This document shows, piece after piece, positions 52,884 to 61,262 of a stretch of DNA of 64,000 bases (positions are counted from its first letter, which is position 1; every line of letters starts with the position of its first letter). The position numbers and the translations under genes are program-made. The notes beneath the pieces were generated by a model, which did no database searches, was not told the DNA's origin, and saw only the letters and a program-made list of their open reading frames with translations. The stretch spans positions 62,001 to 126,000 of the forward strand of contig PGZH01000006.1 in the NCBI GenBank assembly GCA_002840155.1, in the 5' to 3' direction. The DNA is from Gammaproteobacteria bacterium HGW-Gammaproteobacteria-13 (GTDB taxonomy: Bacteria > Pseudomonadota > Gammaproteobacteria > Pseudomonadales > Pseudomonadaceae).

Positions 52884-53584
52884 GCAAGTTCACCTGGTTT
52901 AGCGGGCGCGGCCCGGCGCTGACCCAACTGCAACTGCAGCGGCGCGGCAAGCTGGCCGAGCCCTGCGCACTCGATGAGCGTCCGCTGCAGCAGCAGCGCT
53001 TGGTCATCCTCGACCTGGAAACCAGCGGCCTGAATATGCGCCGCGATCAGGTGCTATCGATTGGCGCGGTGGTGATCGACAACGGTGCCATCGACCTCAG
53101 CCAGCAATTCGAATGCACCCTACAGCGCCTGGATCATCAGGCCAGCGCCAGCACCCTGATCCACGGCATCGCACCCAGCGAGATCGCCAATGGCGAGGAG
53201 CCGGCCGAAGCGCTGCTGAGCTTTATGGAGTTTGTCGGCGACAGCCCGCTGCTGGCGTTCCACGCCGAATTCGACCAGCGCATGCTCGCCCGCGCACTCA
53301 AGCAGAGCCTGGGCTATCGCTTGCGCCATGCCTTCTTTGATGTCGCCGAGATCGCCCCGCTGGTTTGCCCCAAGGCCAAACTGCCCCACGCGGGGCTAGA
53401 CGACTGGACGCAGTATTTCGGTCTGCAGGTGCAGCAACGCCACCATGCCAGCGCTGATGCGCTAGTGACTGCCGAGCTGGCGTTGATTCTGTTCAGCAAG
53501 GCGCGCCAGCAGCACCTCGACAACCTGCCAGCACTGCTGCAGCAACTCAACAGCCGCCGCCGTCAGCGCGCGCATTCGATGTAA
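52880..53584 (+). CDS. DnaQ-like DEDDh 3'-5' exonuclease
   Basis: A 234-residue exonuclease. Exo I LVILDLETSGLN (Asp, Glu), Exo II LLAFHAEFDQRML (Asp), Exo III HHASADALVTAEL (His, Asp) make a complete DEDDh active site. It lacks the clamp-binding and alpha-binding parts of the replicative epsilon subunit. It is coupled by an ATGA overlap to the CBS/DUF294 gene, a conserved pairing of unknown meaning that suggests RNA or nucleotide turnover tied to the sensor. Confidence 0.9.
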   Translation: MSKFTWFSGRGPALTQLQLQRRGKLAEPCALDERPLQQQRLVILDLETSGLNMRRDQVLSIGAVVIDNGAIDLSQQFECTLQRLDHQASASTLIHGIAPSEIANGEEPAEALLSFMEFVGDSPLLAFHAEFDQRMLARALKQSLGYRLRHAFFDVAEIAPLVCPKAKLPHAGLDDWTQYFGLQVQQRHHASADALVTAELALILFSKARQQHLDNLPALLQQLNSRRRQRAHSM

Positions 53585-53593
53585 GAGCAGCGC

Positions 53594-54910
53594 CTACAGA
53601 TCGCGCATCAGCAGGCCATATTCCAGCTGCACCTCAGGCGGCACCGGCAGGTACAGCACATGGCCGTCGCCGGGCGCTACTGCCATGGCCTGGCCCTGGT
53701 GGTTTTCCAGCTGATCGAGGGTAAAACGCAGATTGCCCTGGGGCGTCATCAGCTCCAGGCCATCGCCTACAGCAAAGCGGTTTTTTACCCGCACTTCAGC
53801 CAACTCGCCACGCCGCTCGCCGGTCAGCTCACCGACAAACTGCTGCTGTTCGGAGACTGAGCTGCCGCGCTGGTAGTTCTGATATTCATCGTGCACATGG
53901 CGGCGCAGAAAGCCCTCGGTGTAGCCACGATGGGCCAGGGATTCCAGGGTGTTCATCAGGCTCTTGTCGAAGGGCCGGCCGGCCAGCGCATCATCGATGG
54001 CCTTGCGGTACACCTGAGCGGTACGCGCCACGTAGTAGTGGGATTTGGTACGGCCCTCGATCTTCAGCGAATGCACGCCCATCTGCACCAGGCGCTCGAC
54101 ATGCTGCACCGCGCGCAGGTCCTTGGAGTTCATGATGTAGGCGCCGTGTTCATCCTCGTAGGCAGCCATTTGCTCGCCCGGCCGGCTGGCATCTTCTAGC
54201 AGAAACAGCTGCTCGGTCGGCGCGCCCATACCCAGGGTCGGTTCGACCAGCTGTACCACATCGCCCAATTCGCTCTCGACCGCTGGCTTGGCGGTGTATT
54301 GCCAGCGACAGGCGTTGGTGCAGCTGCCCTGATTGGGATCGCGCTTGTTGATATAACCCGACAGCAGGCAGCGCCCGGAATAAGCCATGCACAACGCGCC
54401 GTGGACAAACACCTCCAGCTGCATGCCCGGTACTTCACTGCGAATCTCGCCAATCTCCTCCAGCGAAAGCTCACGCGACAGAATCACCCGGCTCAAGCCC
54501 TGCTGCTTCCAGAACTTCACACTGGCCCAGTTCACCGCATTGGCCTGCACGGATAGATGAATCGGCATCTCTGGGAAGTGTTCGCGCACCAGCATGATCA
54601 AGCCGGGGTCGGACATGATCAGCGCATCAGGACCCATCAACACCACCGGCAGCAGATCGCGCAGAAAGGTCTTCAGCTTGGCGTTATGCGGCGCAATGTT
54701 GACCACCACATAGAACTGCTTGCCCTGGACATGCGCCTCGCGGATACCCGTCTCCAGGTTGTCGTGGTCGAACTCGTTGTTGCGCACCCGCAGGCTGTAG
54801 CGCGGCTGCCCGGCGTACACCGCATCCGCGCCATAGGCGAAGGCGTAGCGCATGTTCTTCAGGGTGCCGGCTGGCGAGAGCAGCTCGGGGTAACGCGGTG
54901 TCGGTGCCAT
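53594..54910 (-). CDS. trhP: U32-family tRNA hydroxylation protein TrhP (YegQ)
   Basis: A 438-residue U32 peptidase-family protein. The family signature is LEVFVHGALCMAYSGRCLLSGY, with conserved cysteines continuing in GSCTNACRW; the N-terminus ELLSPAGTLKNMRYAFAYGADAVYAG is typical. TrhP promotes prephenate-dependent 5-hydroxyuridine formation at tRNA position 34 in E. coli. It is convergent with the exonuclease gene (9-base gap). Peptidase activity is not expected for this subgroup. Confidence 0.9.
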   Translation of the reverse strand: MAPTPRYPELLSPAGTLKNMRYAFAYGADAVYAGQPRYSLRVRNNEFDHDNLETGIREAHVQGKQFYVVVNIAPHNAKLKTFLRDLLPVVLMGPDALIMSDPGLIMLVREHFPEMPIHLSVQANAVNWASVKFWKQQGLSRVILSRELSLEEIGEIRSEVPGMQLEVFVHGALCMAYSGRCLLSGYINKRDPNQGSCTNACRWQYTAKPAVESELGDVVQLVEPTLGMGAPTEQLFLLEDASRPGEQMAAYEDEHGAYIMNSKDLRAVQHVERLVQMGVHSLKIEGRTKSHYYVARTAQVYRKAIDDALAGRPFDKSLMNTLESLAHRGYTEGFLRRHVHDEYQNYQRGSSVSEQQQFVGELTGERRGELAEVRVKNRFAVGDGLELMTPQGNLRFTLDQLENHQGQAMAVAPGDGHVLYLPVPPEVQLEYGLLMRDL

Positions 54911-55071
54911 GGGTCAAGTGCTCAGCCAACAGGGCCGGCCACTCTAGCGCGCCGACGGTCAGCGGCTATTGATCTGCATCTATGTCACAGCGCTGGCAGC
55001 ACGCGGCGCAACCACCCATCGCGGCAGCCAAACGGCTGATTGCAGCGCAGGGGGCGGGCCTGTCATCATAT

Positions 55072-55090
55072 GCGAATAATTCTCGATTTG
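55072..55090. promoter_or_regulatory. Fur box upstream of the ECF sigma gene
   Basis: GCGAATAATTCTCGATTTG resembles pseudomonad Fur sites such as GCAAATGATTCTCATTAGC. It lies 28 bases before the GTG start of a FecI-type sigma factor, where iron repression is expected. Confidence 0.65.
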
Positions 55091-55117
55091 TTTCCTATCT
55101 CCTGTTGCGAGGTCCGC

Positions 55118-55636
55118 GTGTCGGCCGGCGATTCCACCCACCAGCAACTTGTTGGCCTGTTCTATCGCGATCACCGCGATTGGCTGCTCGGCTGGCTGCG
55201 CAAAAGCCTGTACAGCCCGGAACGCGCCGAAGACCTCAGCCAGGACACCTTTGTCCGCCTGCTCGGCCGCAGTGATCTGGACCAGGCCCGCGAGCCGCGC
55301 GCGCTGCTGACCACCATCGCCAAGGGACTGCTGATCGACCACTTCCGCCGCAGCGCGCTGGAACGTGCCTACCTTGAAGAACTCGGCCAGCAACCGCAGG
55401 GCGTGCAACCCAGCGCCGAAGATCAGGCACTGGCCCTGGACGCACTGCGCGAGATCGACCGCCTGCTCGGCCAGCTGTCGAGCAACGCCCGCGCGGCCTT
55501 TCTGCATAACCGCCTGGACGGCATGGGCCACGCGGAAATCGCCGAGCGCCTCGGCGTTTCCGTCTCTCGCGTGCGCCAGTACCTGGCCCAGGGCCTACGT
55601 CAGTGCTACATCGCCCTTTACGGAGAGCCGCAATGA
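55118..55636 (+). CDS. FecI-type ECF sigma factor
   Basis: A 172-residue iron-starvation sigma factor: region 2 FYRDHRDWLLGWLRKSLYSPERAEDLSQDTFVRLL, region 4 LGQLSSNARAAFLHNRLDGMGHAEIAERLGVSVSRVRQYLAQGL. GTG 55118 has GAGG at the right distance. The ATG at 55070 is rejected because it coincides with the Fur box. Its gene overlaps fecR (ATGA). It should direct transcription of the TonB receptor downstream when the matching siderophore binds. Confidence 0.9.
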   Translation: MSAGDSTHQQLVGLFYRDHRDWLLGWLRKSLYSPERAEDLSQDTFVRLLGRSDLDQAREPRALLTTIAKGLLIDHFRRSALERAYLEELGQQPQGVQPSAEDQALALDALREIDRLLGQLSSNARAAFLHNRLDGMGHAEIAERLGVSVSRVRQYLAQGLRQCYIALYGEPQ

Positions 55637-56586
55637 GCGCGGTATCGGCGCAGGTGCTGGATGCCGCCATCGAATGGCAACTGTGCCTGGACTCCGGCAC
55701 GGTCAACGCCGAACAGCAGCACGCGTTCACCGCATGGTTGGCGGCGCATCCCGACCATGCGCGGGTCTGGCGGCAACTGAATGGCCTGGATATCCGCCTG
55801 GCTTCGGCCGCCGCCGCACCAGCGCGCCAGGCCTTGTTGCACAGCGCGCGCAGCAAGAGCCTGCGCCGCCTGGGTGGCACGGCGCTCGGCCTGCTGCTGA
55901 GCAGCGCGCTGGCGCTCGGTCTATTGGCGCAACAACGCCCACTCGGCGATTACCTGGCCGACGAACACACCGGCCGGGGCGAACAGCGCGAGCTGCTGCT
56001 CAGCGACCACAGCCTGGTGCGCCTGAACAGCGCCAGCGCCGTGGATATTGAATTCAGCGACAGCCAGCGCGCGGTGCGCCTGCGTAGCGGTGAAATCCTC
56101 GTACAGACCGCGCACGGCGATTCGCGGCCCTTTGTAGTGCTGACTGAGCACGGCCGTCTGCGCGCCCTCGGCACACGCTTTCTGGTGCGCCGCGAAGGCA
56201 CCAGCACGCGCCTCACCGTGCTGCAGTCGGCCGTCGCCGCGCACCCGGCCGAAGGCAGCAGCGAACGGATTATCCACAGTGGCGAACAAGTGCTGATGCA
56301 ACGCCAGCGCCTTGGCAGCGTGCTGCCTGCGCCACTCAGCGCGGCGGCCTGGAGCCACGGCATGTTGGTAGCCGATAACCTGCGCCTGGCCGACCTGCTC
56401 GACGCCCTGGGCGAGTATCGCAGCGGTTACCTGGGCCTCGACCCAAGCCTGGCTGACCTGCGCATCAGCGGCAGCTTCCCCCTGCACGACAGCGACAAGG
56501 CCCTGGCCGCCCTACCGCCGAGTTTGCCGGTGAACATCGAACGCTTTGGCAACTGGTGGGCCAAGGTCGTACCTGCAGCACCCTAA
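55633..56586 (+). CDS. FecR-type anti-sigma/sigma-regulator
   Basis: A 317-residue inner-membrane regulator. N-terminal cytoplasmic DUF4880-like part (AAIEWQLCLDSGTVNAEQQHAFTAWLAAHPDHARVW), one transmembrane helix (~79-100), periplasmic FecR domain (VRLRSGEILVQTAHGDSRPFVVLTEHGRLRALGTRFLVR) and a C-terminal STN-contact region (FGNWWAKVVP). It relays receptor occupancy to the ECF sigma factor. ATG 55633 is set by the ATGA overlap. Confidence 0.92.
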   Translation: MSAVSAQVLDAAIEWQLCLDSGTVNAEQQHAFTAWLAAHPDHARVWRQLNGLDIRLASAAAAPARQALLHSARSKSLRRLGGTALGLLLSSALALGLLAQQRPLGDYLADEHTGRGEQRELLLSDHSLVRLNSASAVDIEFSDSQRAVRLRSGEILVQTAHGDSRPFVVLTEHGRLRALGTRFLVRREGTSTRLTVLQSAVAAHPAEGSSERIIHSGEQVLMQRQRLGSVLPAPLSAAAWSHGMLVADNLRLADLLDALGEYRSGYLGLDPSLADLRISGSFPLHDSDKALAALPPSLPVNIERFGNWWAKVVPAAP

Positions 56587-56621
56587 GCGGCCGCCTAAAA
56601 ACCAGGCGGACAGGGGCTGAC

Positions 56622-56675
56622 GTGGGAGGGGCTTTAGCCGCGACATTGCAGTGTCGCGGCTAAAGCCCCTCCCAC
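56622..56675. repeat. Perfect 24-bp inverted repeat GTGGGAGGGGCTTTAGCCGC
   Basis: Arms at 56622-56645 and 56652-56675 are exact complements around a 6-base loop, in the fecR-receptor gap. A single arm of the same sequence (CGCGGCTAAAGCCCCTCCCAC) occurs at 7619-7637. Could also attenuate transcription. Confidence 0.85.
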
Positions 56676-56816
56676 AAAGAACCGGCGCCTGGTTAGGGGT
56701 CGACAACAGCGCCTTGGAATATCGCCATAAAAATAATTTCAGCCGGCCCTGTCACTTTTTCATTCTGCTTCGGCAACAGGTCATTGAGATACATTCCCGC
56801 TTAGGAGAGTTTCGTA

Positions 56817-59222
56817 ATGACCCGCGCCCTGCCCCTGTTTCGCCCCGGCCTACTGGCCGTCGCCATCAGCCTCGCCAGCGTCTGCACACCTGCTCTGGCG
56901 GACAGCTACCAGCTGCCGGCCGCACCGCTGGCAAGCACCCTGACGCAGATCGCCAGCCAGGCCGGCATCGTCCTGAGCATCGACCCCGCGCTGACTGCCA
57001 ATAAGCAATCGGCCCCGGTTGCCGGCGACTACGACGCACTCGGCGCCCTGCAACAGGCGCTGCAAGGCAGCGGCCTGCAGTTGCAACAGAACAGCGCCGG
57101 CAGCTACAGCCTGGCGCCCGTGCCGCAAGCGGCCGTGGCGTTGCCGGATGTGACGGTGACCGCCGCACAGAACGTGGAAAGCGCCTGGGGCCCTGCGCCC
57201 GGCTACCTGGCCTCACGCACAGCGGCCGGCAGCAAGACCGACACGCCACTGCTGGAAGCACCGCGCTCGATCTCGGTGGCCACCCGCGAGCAGATGCAGG
57301 ATCGCCAGGTGCAGAACCTCGATGATGCCGTACGCTATATGCCTGGCGTGGTTGCCAGCAGCTACGGCAGCGACAGCCGCGCCGACTGGATGAAGATTCG
57401 CGGTTTCGAGCCGATCCAGATGCTCGACGGCCTACCGCTGCCCAAGGGCAGCTACACCATGGCCAAGCTGGAAACCTGGAACCTGGAACGCGTCGCCGTA
57501 CTGCGCGGCCCGGCCTCGGCAGTGTATGGCCAGACCCCGCCCGGCGGCCTGGTGGATGCCGTCAGCCGCCGCCCACAGGCCGAAAGCAGCCATGAAGTGC
57601 AGGTGCAAGTCGGTAACTACAACCACAAACAGATCAGCTTCGACAGTACCGGCAAAATCGACGATGACGGCCGCTTCCTCTACCGTCTCAGCGGCACCGG
57701 CCGTGACAGTGGCACCGTTATCGAGCATATGGACGACCAGCGCTTCAACCTCGCACCCAGCCTGACGTGGAACATTGCCGACGACAGCAAACTGACCTTC
57801 CTCGGCCAGTTCAACCGTGACGATACCGGCGGCACCAGCCAGTTCCTGCCCCTGCAAGGCACCAGGCTGAGCACCCCGGCCGGCAAGGTCGACTACAACA
57901 AGAACCTTGGCGACCCTGACTGGGAGTTCTACGACAAGACGTTCTACGCCCTGGGTTACGCCTTCGAGCACCGCATCAACGACATCTGGCAGTTCAATCA
58001 GAACCTGCGCTATAGCAAGCTCGAACTGGATAACCAGATCATCACCGCTGGCGGCTGGGCCACTGCGGTGGCCGATGACGGCACGGTGGCGCGCGGTGCC
58101 AACGTGTACGACGAAAACATCAGCCACTTCGTCGTGGACAACAACTTCCAGGCCGATTTCAACACGGGCGCAATCGGGCACACGTTGTTGCTCGGCGTGG
58201 ACTATCTGCGCGTCAACACCGATTACCGCTGGCTGTACGGCACAGCTCCCAGCAGCAACATCATTCGCCCGATTTACGGCCAGGACTTCAGCGGTGTCGC
58301 CTACACGGCTTTTCAGAACTACAACCAGAAGCGCACAAGCACCGGCCTCTATCTGCAGGATCAGATGGCTCTCGACGCCTGGCGCCTGACCCTCGGCGGC
58401 CGCTGGGACAAACTGGATACCGACTCGGTGTTCTACAACGCCAACGATGCCAAGGACAGTCGTCGCGACAGCCAATTCAGCGGCAACGCAGCGCTGAGCT
58501 ACGTGTTCGACTCCGGCTTCACCCCTTACATTTCTTACGCCGAATCCTTCCAGGCGGAAGCGGGTGGCAGTGAGGGCAAAGCATTCCAGCCGAGCACGGG
58601 CAAACAGTATGAACTGGGGATCAAGTATCAGCCGCCTGGCAGCGACATGCTGTTCACCGCCGCAGCGTATGACCTGAAACGGCAGAACATCGTCAGCACC
58701 AACACGTTGGGGGCCACCCAGCCCCTGGAGGAAGTGGAAGTCCGTGGTTTCGAGCTGGAAGCGATCGGCAACGTGACCGCGAATTTCAAGCTGACCGCCT
58801 CTTACACCTACGCCAACAGCAAGATGACCAAAGTCGGTGATCCTCGCGACAAGAACCGCGCGCTACCGCTGACCCCAGAGCATCAGGCCGCCTTATGGGC
58901 TGACTACGACTGGTCGGTGGGTCCACTGGCTGGCGTCGGCATCGGTTTCGGTGCTCGTTATGTTGGTGCCACCGACAACATTTCTGTCGGCAGCATCGGC
59001 TTCGTGCGTGACACAGCGGATGGCCATTCCAACGCCTACACCGTCTACGACGCAGCCGTGCGTTATGACCTCGGCCAACTCGATAGCAGCCTGCACGGCG
59101 CCAGCGTGGCGCTCAACGCCAACAACCTGTTCGACAAGGAATACCTGGCCACCTGCGACGGCTTCTACTGCTACGCCGGCGATCCGCGTCGCGTGACCGC
59201 CAGCCTCAACTACGCCTGGTAA
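56817..59222 (+). CDS. TonB-dependent siderophore receptor with N-terminal signalling domain
   Basis: An 801-residue outer-membrane transducer. Signal peptide to ~Ala28; STN signalling domain (~30-105, YQLPAAPLASTLTQIASQAGIVLSIDP); TonB box region LPDVTVTAAQ (109-118); plug with VRYMPGVVASSYGSDSRADWMKIRGFEP; C-terminal beta barrel ending SLNYAW with the required aromatic residue. The STN domain matches the FecI/FecR genes just upstream. The family is that of ferrichrome/ferrioxamine/pyoverdine-type receptors; the ligand is not readable. AGGAGA precedes ATG 56817. Confidence 0.93.
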   Translation: MTRALPLFRPGLLAVAISLASVCTPALADSYQLPAAPLASTLTQIASQAGIVLSIDPALTANKQSAPVAGDYDALGALQQALQGSGLQLQQNSAGSYSLAPVPQAAVALPDVTVTAAQNVESAWGPAPGYLASRTAAGSKTDTPLLEAPRSISVATREQMQDRQVQNLDDAVRYMPGVVASSYGSDSRADWMKIRGFEPIQMLDGLPLPKGSYTMAKLETWNLERVAVLRGPASAVYGQTPPGGLVDAVSRRPQAESSHEVQVQVGNYNHKQISFDSTGKIDDDGRFLYRLSGTGRDSGTVIEHMDDQRFNLAPSLTWNIADDSKLTFLGQFNRDDTGGTSQFLPLQGTRLSTPAGKVDYNKNLGDPDWEFYDKTFYALGYAFEHRINDIWQFNQNLRYSKLELDNQIITAGGWATAVADDGTVARGANVYDENISHFVVDNNFQADFNTGAIGHTLLLGVDYLRVNTDYRWLYGTAPSSNIIRPIYGQDFSGVAYTAFQNYNQKRTSTGLYLQDQMALDAWRLTLGGRWDKLDTDSVFYNANDAKDSRRDSQFSGNAALSYVFDSGFTPYISYAESFQAEAGGSEGKAFQPSTGKQYELGIKYQPPGSDMLFTAAAYDLKRQNIVSTNTLGATQPLEEVEVRGFELEAIGNVTANFKLTASYTYANSKMTKVGDPRDKNRALPLTPEHQAALWADYDWSVGPLAGVGIGFGARYVGATDNISVGSIGFVRDTADGHSNAYTVYDAAVRYDLGQLDSSLHGASVALNANNLFDKEYLATCDGFYCYAGDPRRVTASLNYAW

Positions 59223-59277
59223 GCACCACCGTCGCAACCCTGCGCCGCCATACCGGGCGGCGTAGGCATTTCTGGAT

Positions 59278-60414
59278 ATGCCGATGAAAGCCACAACCAT
59301 CCGCCGCTGGTCCCAGGTGCACACCTGGACCAGTCTGATCTGCACCCTGTTTCTGCTGATGCTGGCCCTGACCGGCCTGCCGCTGATCTTTCACCATGAG
59401 CTGGAGCACCTGCTCGGCGAAGCGCCAGAACTGCGTGAGCTGCCGGCCGAAACCCCGCATCTGAGCCTGCAACAGCTGGTCGAGGCCGCCGAGCGTTATC
59501 GGCCGGGGGAAGTGGTGCAGTACTTTGGTTTCGAGGACGACGAACCCAACGGCGTGGTGGCGATTACCGCCGCCACCGCCGGCACCGAGCCGAACTCCTC
59601 GCACACCTTTATGCTCGATGCGCGCAGCGGCGAGGCGCTGGAGATGCCGGCGGCCAATGGCGGCATCCTGATGGTCATCCTGCGCCTGCATGTGGACATG
59701 TTCGCCGGCCTGCCCGGCAAGCTGTTGCTGGCGTTTATGGGCCTGCTGTTCGTGGTGGCGATCATCTCCGGCGTGGTGCTCTACGCGCCGTTTATGCGTC
59801 GGCTGAAATTCGCCGAAGTGCGCCGGGAGAAAGCCACCCGCACGCGCTGGCTCGACCTGCACAACCTGATCGGTATCGTCACCCTGACCTGGGCGCTGGT
59901 GGTGGGCGTGACCGGGGTAATCAGCGCCTGCGCCGATCTGCTGATCAGCGCCTGGCGCACCGAGTCCCTGGCAGCGATGGTCGAGCCGTACCGCGATGCG
60001 CCGCCGCTGACCCAGCGCGCGCCCGTCAACCAGGTGCTGACTATCGCTGCGCAAGCTACGCCGGCTATGCAGCCGGACTTTATCGCCTTCCCCGGCACGC
60101 GCTTTTCCAGCGAACACCACTACAGCGTGTTTATGAAGGGCAATACGCACCTCACTGCGCACCTGTGGACGCCGGTGCTGATCGATGCGCGCAGCCTGGA
60201 AGTCACCGCCATCGGCCAACGGCCCTGGTATATGGACGCCTTGTCGATGTCGCAACCGCTGCATTTTGGCGACTACGGCGGCATGCCTATGAAAGTGCTC
60301 TGGGCGGTGCTGGATGTGCTGACCATCATCGTGCTTGGCAGCGGCCTGTACCTCTGGTGGGTACGCAGGCGCACCCCAGCGACACAGCGTGAACGCGCGG
60401 AGGCAACAGCATGA
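59278..60414 (+). CDS. PepSY-associated membrane protein, putative ferric-siderophore reductase
   Basis: A 378-residue inner-membrane protein of the PepSY_TM family with four main membrane segments: WTSLICTLFLLMLALTGLPLIF (with upstream HTW), LLLAFMGLLFVVAIISGVVLYAP, LIGIVTLTWALVVGVTGVISAC and VLWAVLDVLTIIVLGSGLYLWWVRRR. Conserved histidines (HTW, HVDMFAG, LHNLIG) fit heme or metal binding. Such proteins reduce ferric siderophores in the periplasm (as FpvG) and commonly follow TonB receptors. Second in-frame ATG at 59284. Confidence 0.88.
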   Translation: MPMKATTIRRWSQVHTWTSLICTLFLLMLALTGLPLIFHHELEHLLGEAPELRELPAETPHLSLQQLVEAAERYRPGEVVQYFGFEDDEPNGVVAITAATAGTEPNSSHTFMLDARSGEALEMPAANGGILMVILRLHVDMFAGLPGKLLLAFMGLLFVVAIISGVVLYAPFMRRLKFAEVRREKATRTRWLDLHNLIGIVTLTWALVVGVTGVISACADLLISAWRTESLAAMVEPYRDAPPLTQRAPVNQVLTIAAQATPAMQPDFIAFPGTRFSSEHHYSVFMKGNTHLTAHLWTPVLIDARSLEVTAIGQRPWYMDALSMSQPLHFGDYGGMPMKVLWAVLDVLTIIVLGSGLYLWWVRRRTPATQRERAEATA

Positions 60415-60593
60415 ACTGGCGCCAATCGACCTTCGCCTTGCCGCTGCTGATCGGTCTGCTCAGCGCCATCGGCCTGATCAGTGCGCTATTGGGTGATGGC
60501 GGCTGGGATGCCGTGGCCTGGCTGGGCCTCGGGCTACCGGCCGTACTTGGCTGCTGGCCGTTGCTGCAGCGCAGCCAAACCCGGCGCCCGTAA
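60411..60593 (+). CDS. Small two-helix membrane protein of the iron-uptake operon
   Basis: A 60-residue protein with two hydrophobic helices (FALPLLIGLLSAIGLISALLG and AVAWLGLGLPAVLGCWPLL) and a basic C-terminus. Its ATG overlaps the PepSY stop by 4 bases, so it is translationally coupled. Small partners of this kind accompany PepSY reductases in siderophore operons; its role is unknown. Confidence 0.75.
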   Translation: MNWRQSTFALPLLIGLLSAIGLISALLGDGGWDAVAWLGLGLPAVLGCWPLLQRSQTRRP

Positions 60594-60672
60594 ACCCGCA
60601 AAGGGATCAGGGCGAGCCGGTCGGCAACCTGTATGTATTCGCGTGGGGAATCGGTGTCGGTGCTGCGGCCTA

Positions 60673-61179
60673 CTACTGGCAAACCTGCCGATAGAGCGCA
60701 TCCTCTTTAGCTACGACCTTCAACTGATCCAGCAGCGGCTTTTTGCCTGCGTCCAAAGGCAGCAACTCTGCCGTGGTGCAGTTGAGCAGATGCGCCTGAT
60801 GGCTGACGTGGTCGATGTGCTGTTTTTCAAAGCGATAGAGATTAAAGGCGCTGATCACGCCCGCCTCTGTTTCCTGGCGCTGCACGCTCTTGCTGTCGAG
60901 CACGGTGAAGGCCGTGGTCATCGGCCAGTAAAACGTCCAGGGCCGCCAGAACACCTCACCGGTTTCACTGGCCACCAGTACGGACTCAGCCGGCTGACGC
61001 TGCAGCTGGTGGTCGAACCAGGAGTACTCGTAATAAATCTGGTAGCTCAGCATGCCCAAACCGCCAAACGCCGGAATAATCCACTTGGGCAAGCGGTTGC
61101 GCGTCAGTTTGCGCAGCAGCATGGCAATACCAGCCGCACCCAGCCCCGAAACCACGATGGCAAGTATTGTCCACAACAT
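60673..61179 (-). CDS. Hypothetical inner-membrane protein
   Basis: A 168-residue protein with two N-terminal helices (LWTILAIVVSGLGAAGIAMLL and WIIPAFGGLGMLSYQIYYEYSWF) and a periplasmic or cytoplasmic domain containing VFWRPWTFYWPMTTAFTVLD and two cysteines (NCTTAEL and RQVC at the end). ATG 61179 follows GGGAG. I do not recognise a named family. It is codirectional with the symporter upstream, beyond a terminator. Confidence 0.7.
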   Translation of the reverse strand: MLWTILAIVVSGLGAAGIAMLLRKLTRNRLPKWIIPAFGGLGMLSYQIYYEYSWFDHQLQRQPAESVLVASETGEVFWRPWTFYWPMTTAFTVLDSKSVQRQETEAGVISAFNLYRFEKQHIDHVSHQAHLLNCTTAELLPLDAGKKPLLDQLKVVAKEDALYRQVCQ

Positions 61180-61201
61180 TGACTGACTCCCGAAAATCAA
61201 A

Positions 61202-61222
61202 CGGGCCTCCTAAGGAGGCCCG
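61202..61222. terminator. Terminator after the symporter gene
   Basis: CGGGCCTCCT / AGGAGGCCCG arms with almost no spacer (real loop slightly larger); on the minus strand followed by TTTGATTTT, 41 bases after the stop at 61263. Confidence 0.75.
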
Positions 61223-61262
61223 CTGGTAAGACCCTGATCAAACATGATCGGGGGGATTATGC

